Below are positions 24,201-34,715 of a DNA stretch of 64,000 bases, piece by piece (the first letter of the stretch is position 1; each line of letters starts with the position of its first letter). Made by a program: the position numbers and the translations under genes. The notes below the pieces were generated by a model. It was not told the DNA's origin. It worked only from the letters and a program-made list of their open reading frames with translations, and made no database searches. Origin of the DNA: Pisolithus tinctorius (lineage: Eukaryota > Basidiomycota > Agaricomycetes > Boletales > Pisolithaceae); contig JANFAH010000047.1 in assembly GCA_024663395.1 (NCBI GenBank), positions 434,001-498,000 on the forward strand. The letters run 5' to 3'.

Positions 24201-24537
24201 CGCTCTGGAAGTCGCAAAGCGCGATCTACTCGTCGTGACCAGTAGCAATGCTCCTACAACCAAGGGTAAAGGCAGCCGACCACCTAGGCCGAAAAAGGTG
24301 CCGTTTGTGCTGACACCAAGTCATATCTTACGGGGAGTGCAATCGGGTTTTACACCGCCTCGGGCAGGTGCAGACGCGCAGGCTATGCGGGACATCACGA
24401 CAAAACAAGCTTTGGCATTGTGTCTTGCTCGACTTGGTTTACCCCATGGCTTTGGGCGCCAGAAGAGTCTTGGACGAAAATCCCCTGATACTGAAGGAGT
24501 TACAGAACTGACACCGGTGAAAGAAGAGCCCAAGTAA
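21294..24537 (+). CDS. YEATS-domain chromatin protein (YEATS2-like) with zinc-finger-like motif
   Basis: I start it at ATG 21294 (MNYSTITGQTGLESSSRKRQ), with an intron at GTACGTCC before SPDIRSYQPLYDE. The order is: an N-terminal acidic helical region; Pro-rich linker (seven prolines, about 21780-21795); CPTCSRTQFTTLQGLLNHAR followed by LAH, a CxxC...H...H C2H2-like motif; the split YEATS-type domain (SRFHITARVRVEDRSLYL; YRWMIAVTAPSYALPLASYL; PFAVIGTADDPFLAKVFLEW); a Lys/Glu-rich region with CPVCG; and a helical C-terminus. YEATS domains read acylated histone lysines; YEATS2 belongs to the ATAC acetyltransferase complex in animals. The fungal protein's complex is inferred. Ends KEEPK, TAA 24535. 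Confidence 0.72.
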
Positions 24538-25109
24538 CTGTAACCCCGCGAACCCCTCCGAACATACCGATAGTAACCGTTCTCCGCATTGTGGCGTTCG
24601 GTCCATGTGCATCCCACCAGAAACATGTCTGCGGGGCCACCTTTCATTCCATCAGAAGGCTGACGAAACCGACTTGAAGCGGGGAATCACATGCCGCACC
24701 CACGCCGAATTGCAATTTCCTCCCTCAGTGGACCGCATAACAGGGGCATGGGTAATACTTTCTGCATCACATGTACATCCATGCCATGCAAGCTGGATAA
24801 ACCAAAGAGGAATTCAAGTTTTGCCTTCGTCGTATTCGCGGATAAATACGCGTGTTAGCCCTACTGTCGAGTCCGTTGTAGAAGTACATATATCAAGTAC
24901 TCAGGTCTGTGGTTCGAGACAAATTGACAATTGACTGGTGATTGAATCATGATGCTACCTTTGCTGGCATGGGGAGCCGAGTTGACTTCCACGCGCATTG
25001 CTTCCGCTGTTCGACTTCAAGGCCAGGTGGTAGCCCCGGCACAACCAAGTTCCCAGCCGGTCCCCAGTAGGGACTCCGAAGACTATAAGTCCCCGAACGC
25101 AGGAAAGCC
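24538..25109. other. intergenic, upstream of beta-galactosidase
   Basis: There is no gene. A TATA-like CTATAAG lies near 25082, about 27 bases before the next ATG. Two short forward frames have no features. Confidence 0.4.
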
Positions 25110-28100
25110 ATGGCTTCAGGAGAAAAGTTAAAGCTCGTGGAAGACGAGCTCTCGTTCTCCACTACCGGAATGCGCGCGCACAAGAGCACGAGGCGTCGCA
25201 GGGCACCGGGACTACTGCTCGCATTTGTTGCAGCGTTGTGCGTTCTCGCATCACCGGTTGGGCCAAAGGGATTATGGTCCTCTGCCCTTGCGACGGTTGC
25301 AAGCATACTGCACACGTCCCCGTCCACTCTGCCTCACCTCCGAGATACCCAGTCAACTACAGCAACAAATCTTACGGGGAATGGGCGCACCACTGACGTA
25401 CTATGGGATAAGTACAGCCTGGTCATCAAAGGTCAGCGAGTTTTCTTACAGTGAGTGGATGTTTTCGCTCCACGTTCATGTAGATTCAAAATGTTCGTGG
25501 ACAGTTCAGGAGAATTCCATACTTTCCGTTTGCCGGTCCCCGACCTCTGGCTTGACATCCTGCAGAAGGCCAAGGCTGCGGGTTTCAATGCTATTAGCGT
25601 ATACACGCACATGGGTCTCATCAACCCGTCACCGGGCGTGGTTGACTTCAATGACTATCGTGCATTGAAACCTCTTTACGAAGCTGCTAAACATGTTGGA
25701 GTATGGATCGTCCTCAGGCCCGGTACGTGCGTGCGTCTTCAGCCGTCCGTGTATTCATCGTCTTTAGGACCCTATATAAATGCTGAAACAACCGCTGGTG
25801 GAATTGCCCACTGGGTTACGTCTCAAGTTGCAGGTGAACTGAGAACGAATGCAACAGACTGGAACGCAGCTTGGCAGGACTACATACATGGTATTATAAC
25901 CGAAACTATTCCGTACCAAATCGATCATGGTGGTCCAGTTATTGGTAGGCAGTATCGCTTTGACTTCCCTCCTGCATCTCACAGAGAATTGGGTGCTTAG
26001 CGGTTCAGATTGGTCTGTGAAGCTGTATCTCAAGCGTGGACGTTGCTGACGTTGTCGCCCTAGACAACGAGTACACGCAGTCTCCGGCTACCCATGCTGC
26101 ATACTTCCAAGAACTCGAAGATGTCTACCATAATTCTGGGATAGTAGTGCCTCTCACGGCTAACGATCCAGTAGAGGGTCAGAATTGGATCAATGGAACA
26201 GTAAGTTCGCGACTTTTTAGGGTGATGCAAATGCGAACTTCACACTCGGTAGGGCGCCGTGGACATATATGGGTAATTCCGTCTCGCTTGTTGATCATCA
26301 CGCTGTCAGTGATGTCGGACGTAATCAGGCTAGACTCATATCCTCAAGGTTTCGACTGCTCTAACCCAACGGTTTGGAGTGCTGTGGTGACTAATTATTA
26401 CAGTTATCACGAGAGTATGTAATGGCCTGTCTGTCTCTGCCCATATATTCTAATTCGGGGGCAGGCGTGGACCCTGGGCAACCTTGGTACTTCCCGGAAG
26501 TTCGTTTCAGCGGAATACCCATGCGTCTCTAAAGCTGACGTCGTAAAGTTTCAAGGCGGCTCGTTTGATGCCTGGGGACCGACTGCTCCAGGTAAGACCT
26601 ATTGCTACACTTTAAGGATTTATTCAATGCGATATCAGGTTACGAGCAATGTCGAGAACTCACGGGGCCTGACTTTGAAAGTGTCTTCTACCTGAACCTC
26701 TGGGCTTCAAACGCTAAGCTCATCAACTACTACATGCTTTACGGGTACAATCTTTTTATTTTTTGGTCCGTCCTTCTGTCTCTGACCTTTCGGCTTTCCC
26801 CGCAGCGGGACTTCCTGGGGCGCGCTGCCATTCCCTGGAGTATACAGTGAGTTTCTACTATACTGTTTTCTCTATAATCAGGAGCCCACTGTACAAAAGC
26901 ATCATACGACTACGGTGGTGCTATCGCTGAAAATCGACAACTTACAACTAAGTATCCCGAGCTCAAGCGTCAAGGGCTCTTCCTACGAAGCTCCCCTGAG
27001 TTCTACAAAACAGACTATGTCGGAGATACCACTACAAGCGCCGTCACAACCACAAGTCCTTCTGTGCATGTTACTATGTTGCGCAATCCTGATACTCGTA
27101 CTTCGTTTTATATCGCAAGGCACAACGATTCGACGTCGACGTAAGTTCACTCATTCACCCGGGCTCGCCTGAACTGAACCACTGTAGGAGTACCATCAAC
27201 TTCAAGATGAATATCACAATGGAGTCCGAGACAATTCAAGTCCCACGTGTGGCGTCAGCAATTACCTTGAGTGGCCGACAGTCCAAGATCATTGTCACTG
27301 ACTATTCCTTCGGCTCATCCAAGGTGTGGTATGCAACAGCACAGGTACTTTATGCGGGTCGGATTGGTAGTAGGGATGTCCTATATCTGTATGGGGACCC
27401 CCGGCAAGAGCACGAGGTGGCGCTAGCTCTTAATGGGACGCCACGCATTCGCGCTCAGAGTTCCAGCTTCCAATGGAATACCGTGAAGGGTATCACAACC
27501 GTGTCGTTGTTAACTGGCATTGAAGGATTGGTCACTTTGTGGGACTCAGATCAACAGTTGGTTCTCTACAGCGATACCGCAACAGCGGGTACCTTTTGGT
27601 CCCCGGAGATACCCTCGAACGATGGAGGCGATTTCGCAAGCTACTGGCAGTTTGGCACCAATGCGTCGATTCTTGTTGGCGGACCCTACCTCGTGCGTAA
27701 TGCGACCATGGTAGGTTCGAAGCTCGAGCTCCGTGGCGATCTAGACGAGGGCGTGAGGTTGACGGTTATTGCCCCTGACAACGTCAGGATGGTGACCTGG
27801 AATGGGTTCCCCGTCTCTCCTGATGTGAACGCCGCCAGTACTATCACCACAGTAGGCGCATTTTCAGCCGATCTGTCACCGTCGCTTTCTGGTCTCGGAC
27901 TTGGACTGCCCAAACTTTCTAATTGGAAGTATGCCGATAGTTTGCCAGAAATCCAAGGGAACTTTTCTGATGCCAACTGGACGATCGCCAACCACACTTC
28001 GACGAATATTCCCTTCAAGCCGTACTATGGCGATGGCCGGGTACTCTATGGCTGTGACTACGAATTGTAAATCCGCTTCTTTGTTCCACGGCATAGCTCA

Positions 28101-29329
28101 CGCCTCCCTTCAGTTGCGAAAATATTGTCCTGTGGCACGGACATTTTAACGCTACCGAGGAAACCAAGTCTGTCAATTTGTCCATCAATGGCGGCGAAGG
28201 TCGGTTTCTGGCGGCTCGTGAAAGCATGCTTGGTACCTGATTACGTTGGTAGCTTTTGCCGCAAGTGTTTGGGTCAACGATGTCTTCTTGAAGACGTCGT
28301 ATGGAAAGTAGGGATTCTGTGACGCTCGCGGAGTAACATGCTCATGATATGGATGCAGTTCTACGAACAACAAAGATGTCGTTGAGGAGACAGACGAGGT
28401 TTTCTATTTTCCGCCTGGGTCTTTGAAATATGGCGAAGACAACGTGATCACCGTCGTTCAGGTACTCGAGATGTTTGCCCTTCGCGCAACGGAATACTCA
28501 TATAACCGTTGTAGGATAACATGGGGTTGGACGAAAACGGAGGTGAGTGAGCGGCTGCCGCTTCTTGCCTTATACTTCATTGTCTGCAGAGGACCATGTC
28601 GATGATGAAAAGTCCCCCCGCGGCATTCGCGGTTTCATGTTGAACGCAGGTAACTTCAGCGAATGGAAGGTGCAGGGCAAGCTAGGAGGGTACACAGAGT
28701 ACGACCTGCGTCTTAAGCATATCGCATAGCTGACGACATCGACAAAGTTTCCCGGATAAAGTCCGAGGCGTTCTGAATGAAGGCGGTTTGTATGGCGAAC
28801 GCCAGGGATGGCATTTGCCTGGGTTTAACACTTCTCTGTGGATGGCAAGAGACTTATCCGAGGGACTGCCATCCTCTTCTGCAGGAGTTGGGTTCTTCGT
28901 GACCACATTTAAGCTCGGCATCCCAGAAGATTTCGATGTGCCGATATCGTTCACATTTGATGAGTCCACTCAGCCGTATCGTGCACTCTTATTTGTCAAT
29001 GGTTGGATGATGGGCAAAAGAGTGGCGAACCTCGGGTAGGTATCTGTACTTCTCTATCGGTTGACCGTGTCTCCATTTTTGTTCCACCAGCCCTCAGTAC
29101 GACTTCCCAGTCCACCAGGGTATTCTTGATTACAATGGAGTCAAGTAAGTTACTTTCTAATGTCAGACTTGCTCATCGCAGCTGACCGAATGTCAGTACG
29201 GTAGCGGTGGCCCTGTGGGCCATGGAGTCAATCCCTATATCCCCGACACTGAAGCTAACCGCTAAGGCCGTGTACGAGGGAGGTGTGGGAAAAATCCACA
29301 CTAACAACCCTGCATGGTCAGCCAGATAA
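25110..29329 (+). CDS. GH35 beta-galactosidase with N-terminal membrane anchor
   Basis: This enzyme hydrolyses terminal beta-galactosides. It spans many exons and about 1000 residues, the usual size of fungal family 35 enzymes. The start at 25110 (MASGEKLKLVEDELSF) gives a polar stretch of about 30 residues ending STRRRRAP, then LLLAFVAALCVLAS, so it looks like a type II signal anchor rather than a cleaved signal peptide. Next come LWDKYSLVIKGQRVFL, SGEFHTFRLPVPDLWLDIL, the acid/base region VALDNEYTQSP, and the nucleophile region PWYFPE joined to FQGGSFDAWGP. The intron between them begins GTTCGT right after the catalytic glutamate codon. Middle beta domains follow (VLYLYGDPRQEHE; VTWNGFPVSPD), then jelly-roll domains ending VGKIHTNNPAWSAR, TAA 29327. 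All key residues appear present. Confidence 0.9.
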
Positions 29330-30794
29330 GTTAGAGAGTTACCGTCCTTCCAGTGCACGCATCACTCGCTATGTACTTCTACCTAGATATTTTCGATCTT
29401 TCCCCGAGTCCAGGCCCACTCGAGTGTGAGGACTTGGCAATCATTGAGCATTGTTATGCGGTAGGCAAGACGAAATGGGAGCTGTTTGCATCATGCTGCG
29501 TATGTACTATCCAGTTGATGCCAGCCTCTCCATGGGGGACCGAGGGTCGAATCTGAAGGTAATGCAAAGAATACGATGAATGCTCTCATCGTCAACAACT
29601 TGCACTTCAAGGAACTGGTGGTGCATGGCAGTAGCTCGTCAGTTTAGTGCACAAATCGCATGTTCAAGCAGACTTGAACTTGGATGTTTTACACAAAACT
29701 CCCTGACTTGCCCTTCCCTACTGACAGGTACTTTATGAAACAAATAGCATCCTTCTTTGATGTTAATTGGTGGGCTTCGGGTCTTGCTTTGCACCCCAAC
29801 TGGGCGCAGCCACAGGCCCCTAATGTCACCCGAGCTTATACTCTCAGGGAAGGACAGGCAATCCACTCCCTTGACACCCTCGTTACCACGTGCGTGATCA
29901 CTTCTGTGTCGACATCATTCCAGGTCGATTCCAGAACATTGTGAGCCCGAATATGCCACCTATTTAAGAAACGCTCCGCACGTTCGCCATGCCGTGTTTA
30001 TGGCTACGAAGTCATACAAGTGGATTCGGCAGTTTGGGAAGGCTCATAGCCTCGACCGCCCAAGTACGAGCGGGATTCACTGGAAAACGTTGTCTGGTGG
30101 TACCTTAGCTGTAACTTGCCTGGAGTAGAACGACATCTCATCAATAACCCGTTTGAAACCCCTGTCGGGAACAGCCATTGTCTTGAACTCGCGAATATTT
30201 GAATAAACCAAGAGGAGGACTAACCAGTGGCCAGTTGATTGGAACTTGGAAGCACGGAAGGCTATGGTATGTCGCGCGTTTCCCTGAGATACTAAATCTT
30301 TACACCTGGCCAGGTGATTTTTTTTTTTGCAACTGCTAGAGGCGATGTTGAACCCTGTCCCAGTTTTCATATTTCAATCATGACATCTTATATCTTCAAA
30401 TCCAGATTATGGGTAAGCACCAGGCCACTATCACTACTGGCCTTATACCTTGGTATCCCTCGATTTTCCGTTGGCCATGCTTGGGTTCACCATTGTAGTG
30501 GCTTTATATAACATTGGTGGGCGGGCGGCGCCGATCAGCAAATCACTTTTGCTATCCAGTGCTGTCCAGCACTGGAGAAATTCCCCACGGCTGCCGGTGC
30601 ACAAAGCAGTTTACTGATCAAGTTGTAAAGCTATGTAAAGCTATATCCATGTATACTGTTGGACTTCACGGGCCTCGAGTCAGAAATGGCGCCTTCCTTC
30701 TGACTCACTCTATGTCAACATCCAGTATAATTACCTCACCACTCAACGAGTTGCCAGTGAAACAGAACACTGATTGGGCCACCTCTTGATCAAC
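29330..30794. other. unassigned coding-like stretch and intergenic DNA
   Basis: Several forward pieces look protein-coding but I could not assign or join them. They are AVCIMLRMYYPVDASLSMGD (about 29480-29550), KLPDLPFPTDRYFMKQIASF with FDVNWWASGLALHPNWAQ (about 29695-29815), and EPEYATYLRNAPHVRHAVFM with KSYKWIRQFGKAHSLDRP (about 29945-30065, stop near 30127). Intervening stops suggest introns or decay. This may be a broken or very diverged gene. From 30130 to 30794 nothing is evident apart from a T9 run near 30317. Confidence 0.35.
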
Positions 30795-31400
30795 ATGTAC
30801 AGATACTTCTCTCTTCCAATGCCTGCTACCCCATCTGCGATAGCAGCTTACAAGTCGCTCCGACTCACTTCTCTCAGGGTGGATGCTGCCTACTTCAGTT
30901 CTAACTACGCTCGTGAAGCCGCTTACACAGACGAATTCTGGTACAGGCGTCTTAGTTCGCCGTGCAAACGGACGTTTATTGTGGCCAAAGCCACTGATAT
31001 ATCCCCGGATTCAGAAAACAGGGTCCCTGATGGGAATTCAGGGATCGGAATGGTCACTATCCTTGCGCCTTCGGAAATTCCCTCAGCCACTCTGGAACCC
31101 TTAGAAAGGGCTGGTTTGAGTGCAAACTGGGAACCCTATTTTTTGGTGGCAATGTGGGTCCACCCTGAACACAGGGGAAAGGGTGTTGCGAAGGAATTGG
31201 TGAAGCGGGGGTTGGAATGGGCAAGAACGTTCTCCGACCCCCATTTCGCCCATGAGAGCGGGGAGAAGGAAAAAGTAGTGGTGCTAATGGTTCACGATCA
31301 TAACAAGAGCGCGTGCACGCTTTACACCAAGATGGGGTTTAGAGGTTTGAAGGAAGCATCGTGTGTGGAGGGCTGTAGGTGGATGGCTGTCAAAGTCTAG
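30795..31400 (+). CDS. GNAT-family N-acetyltransferase
   Basis: A single-exon protein of about 200 residues. It starts at ATG 30795 (MYRYFSLPMPATPSAI); an in-frame ATG at 30774 would add 7 residues. The GNAT core is visible: strand EPYFLVAMWVHPEHRGKGVA (the RGKGVA motif that binds the acetyl-CoA pyrophosphate), helix KELVKRGLEWARTF, strand KVVVLMVHDHN, then SACTLYTKMGFRGLKEA, the usual motif B. The substrate (small molecule, peptide or protein) cannot be told from the sequence. No targeting signal is seen. Ends RWMAVKV, TAG 31398. Confidence 0.88.
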   Translation: MYRYFSLPMPATPSAIAAYKSLRLTSLRVDAAYFSSNYAREAAYTDEFWYRRLSSPCKRTFIVAKATDISPDSENRVPDGNSGIGMVTILAPSEIPSATLEPLERAGLSANWEPYFLVAMWVHPEHRGKGVAKELVKRGLEWARTFSDPHFAHESGEKEKVVVLMVHDHNKSACTLYTKMGFRGLKEASCVEGCRWMAVKV

Positions 31401-31529
31401 GAAAGCGGATATAGATTGCCAAAGGTCATTGAACCTGCAGCTTCGGGTTGAAATACTAGTACAATAATCTGACCTCCAAAGGACACCAAGTTCGAGGTAT
31501 GGAATTAAGCAGTTAGGTGGTAACACGTT

Positions 31530-33440
31530 TCAAAATTCCCGGTAAGAAGTCGCGCGGAGGCGTCGTACCAGAAGAGCAATGTTAGCCAGTGACGTAGTAG
31601 TCTCCTCTTTGTGCCGTCCGTTTCGAGCCTCGCGTGGGAATAACTGCATACCCGATGTATGCAGACAGCCAATTAGTGAAAGGAAGATCACACCGAGGGC
31701 AACAGTGACCGGGATCCGAACGGCAATGCCTGTTTGGTAATAGAATACGACACAGAGTGCAGTCAGAAATGTGACAAGACTGATAAATTTGAGTACATAG
31801 AAGTCATGATAACGTCATGCCGCGTACCTCCACACGAGTAGGACGGTAGGAAGACAGCATACAATGGCAAGTCTTTCCAGACCGTAAGGTTTTTTGAGGA
31901 TACGTTTTAGGAGAGCCACCTATACAAAGTTGGCGGCACAAACAATATATAGTTTAAGTACCAACTCACCGCACGCAACGGCGTATCCGCTCCCTTGGCA
32001 CGATATTGTTGCGTCATGAGCAGCCCAACGATGATGCTGCCGATACTGCATATGATCGAGGTATAAACGATGATTTGTACAGCAGATCTCTTTCCCGGGC
32101 CCGTTGCTGCGTCAATACTGCCGATCTGGAGAAAGCCCACACTCGTACTAAGGAGAACAGTCGCCTTCAGAAAGTTGGTTTAGCCAAGGTATTGTGCTAG
32201 CAAACCACAACGCACCAGCAGGTTGGAGTCGCGGATACTCACATCCACTTTTCTTACAAAACGCGACCAACTTTCTGGGCTGAAACTGTCGTAGAAAGCA
32301 TAGAGTTGCTCCGCGTATGCGTCCGCACATCTAAAGAGAAGTGGGTCGAGTAAAATCATAAGCCAGCTTCGTTCGTAGGGCCCTCTGCCAGTCATCCCCG
32401 AGTAGTCGATATTAAAATAGTCGTCGATTTGACCATAAGAACTTCGAAGGACACCGTTGACTACAGAAACGGGGGGAAACGGTTAGGCGATTCCTTTGCC
32501 AGGTCTACGGCATCTTACCATGGAGAGACATTAACTTGGCTAGCAGTCTCAGGCTAAGCATGTTAAACTATTGCAGCGGCGACACGCCGGACTCACCAAT
32601 AACCCATGCAGAATGGTCACTACATCGCATTTTACTGTCCGCTGCGGCGATGGTTAATGACACTCTTCGAAGGAAAACGTCTGCTACCTTCAATCTCCTT
32701 GACAAGGCAAAGCATATGGGATAGATCATCCATGGTGTAAGGCGAGGTGGAGTATTTCACCGTCATACGTTCTATCCACAAAGTGAGTGTCAGCACTGCG
32801 TCGTCGCTACCGCTGATAGCCCATACCTCCCGATGCTTGTATCAAAACGTCCTTCATATAGTTTATGACATCGTGAGTGAGGGAATGTGGTGTTGGGAAT
32901 AATTCGCAATGCTTCCTACACACTCGCTGTTGAATATGCAGATATTTCACCCTGACCCCTGCTCACCAGTATTGATCCAATATACCTGGGACGGTGCATA
33001 AGCCATGTAAAGCCCCACCAGAAATATGAAGACCGAGACGTACAATGTGATTGGGATGGATGCCGTCGACACTGTTTCGACGCACAGCGCAGCTTCACAT
33101 CGCTATGCTCCCTCAACCAGAAGATGCGTTGGTCAATATGAGATACAAAGTAATAAAGACAAGTTTGCGAGGAGTAGTCTTCCACATCCAGCACAACACA
33201 GATATCTTTGTCTCCCTGAAGCCAGGATTGCAGCTCGGACCTTCTATCCAATTGTTGCACGGCTTCCATCACAAGACAGCGTACTCTTGTGTCAGAGATG
33301 TTAGACCAAGTATATATGTTCTGACATAGCCTCAACCTCAATGATCTGCCGTTGATAAACAAGATTACCTGCTCTGGATAGACGTAGTAACACCCAGCGT
33401 CTGGGTGAATTATTTGCTTCCAGCCGATGCCATGGCAATT
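31530..33440 (-). CDS. multi-pass membrane protein of unknown function (basidiomycete family)
   Basis: A multi-exon minus-strand gene. N-terminal pieces include IIHPDAGCYYVYPEQ and GNLVYQRQIIEVEAM, then YYFVSHIDQRIFWLREH, CELFPTPHSLTHDVINYM then KDVLIQASG joined to ERMTVKYSTSPYTMDDLSHM. A cytosolic helical part with YERSWLMILLDPLLFR and FYDSFSPESWSRFVRKVD follows. The C-terminal half has membrane segments: LLSTSVGFLQIGSID, IIVYTSIICSIGSIIVGLL, IPVTVALGVIFLSLIGCL. It ends RLRATSYREF, TGA 31530. This layout matches a large Agaricomycete family that I know only as hypothetical proteins. The first exon and one join near 33300 are unresolved. Confidence 0.65.
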
Positions 33441-34089
33441 ACTGTGTCCAGATTAACGTCTGATATGTCAGGCACGAACATATTGGAACTGACAGTCCTG
33501 GATGCCAGCTCCCGCCCAGAGAGGCCGTTCGTGAAGGGGATGGGCTAACAGCGGAACAGCAGCAAGTCACCGTCGACTCCTTATACTGAGAGGAATGAAA
33601 GAAAGTTGTTCACCTGAAACCCGCCGATGCCAACCTTGTCACAGAGGACGGCAAAAATGACCGTAGCTGGACACCGCAGTCTGCCATCGTTGAGACGTCA
33701 AAACGCTTCTTAGTAGTAAGCACGCTCCAGGTCCGGTGTAGTTGAGGGGCTGAGAAGTTCACTGCTCGAATGCGGGGAAGAGGGGAATTTTTGAACTTGG
33801 AATGAAAATGCGAGTCGCCAAATATATATATCCGTCAGCATTGGACTTAGCGCGCATGTGGAGAACTTGGTGGAAGCAGCGTGTTTGCGGCATTGCTAAC
33901 TCGCCATTGCCGTTGCGCCGACAACAAACCGCAGAAGTCGATACAGGAATTCATGGATAGATTGAGAACACCTGAGTGAATTTACCATAATAATGGTCGT
34001 CATGTAAACAACTGTCTTTTGTTACGCAAAATAAACAGTGGTAGCAACTAGTCATTATTAGCTATAGGCTGCCAATCTACAAAACGCTT

Positions 34090-34106
34090 AGTGCTCTTAG
34101 AGCACT
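34090..34106. repeat. perfect palindrome, 8-bp arms
   Basis: AGTGCTCT, one T, AGAGCACT: a perfect inverted repeat with a single-base centre. Confidence 0.9.
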
Positions 34107-34182
34107 TCGCATTTGCCGAGTTGAATAACAGTACTTGCCGAGCTCTTGAACAATTCAAAAACTGTCAAAAGTGTATGCTGTA

Positions 34183-34219
34183 ACGAGGACCGAGAAGCCA
34201 CTGGCTTCTCGGTCCTCGT
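34183..34219. repeat. perfect palindrome, 18-bp arms
   Basis: The left arm is ACGAGGACCGAGAAGCCA (34183-34200), the centre is one C, and the right arm (34202-34219) is its exact reverse complement. The GC-rich stem would form a strong hairpin in RNA or a cruciform in DNA. It is not inside a recognised gene. Confidence 0.95.
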
Positions 34220-34715
34220 CCATGTATTTTGTCTTCTCAGTGTCATGAGGTTTCGCCTTTCAGAAGGGTTCCAGTTTCGTCGTTCTCGCGTTTCAGCTAC
34301 CAATCCGTATTTCTACCAGTTTCACTTTTCGTTCGTAGCGCTGCCCTAGTCGCCGCCCTTTTCTGTACTTGTTCGAGTCAGCGTACTTACTCACGCTCCA
34401 AGCGCTATCTGTATCCCGTCTTTGCCTCGAGTGCTTCGACCCGTTAGCAGGATGTTCCCCTCACGCAATAGCACAGGTACGTGCGGAATGAAGACACCAT
34501 TGTATCGGGTTATAGAAAGAATCGACAAGTGTTGCTCACCACCAGTTCAATTAGAAATAGTTAGATTACATTAGACACTCTAAAGCTTCGCCTACCTACA
34601 AAAGTCAGATGAGATATACAGCCATAACTCCTTTGGCCAAGATAGCATGAGCGCGTACCTCCGCAACCGTCCATGCTGGAACCGAAAATGAGCTGTATTG
34701 CTGCTCTGCCCGAAC

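Larger units (their letters stand above)
33441..34715. other. intergenic with palindromes
   Basis: No gene is recognised. The region contains two perfect short palindromes (34090-34106 and 34183-34219), listed separately, and a weak inverted repeat TTGAA-CAA-TTCAA at 34146-34158. Confidence 0.5.

Noticed and set aside
34183..34219. Helitron 3' terminal hairpin
   Set aside because: No CTRR end follows the hairpin within the expected distance, so the element type cannot be claimed.
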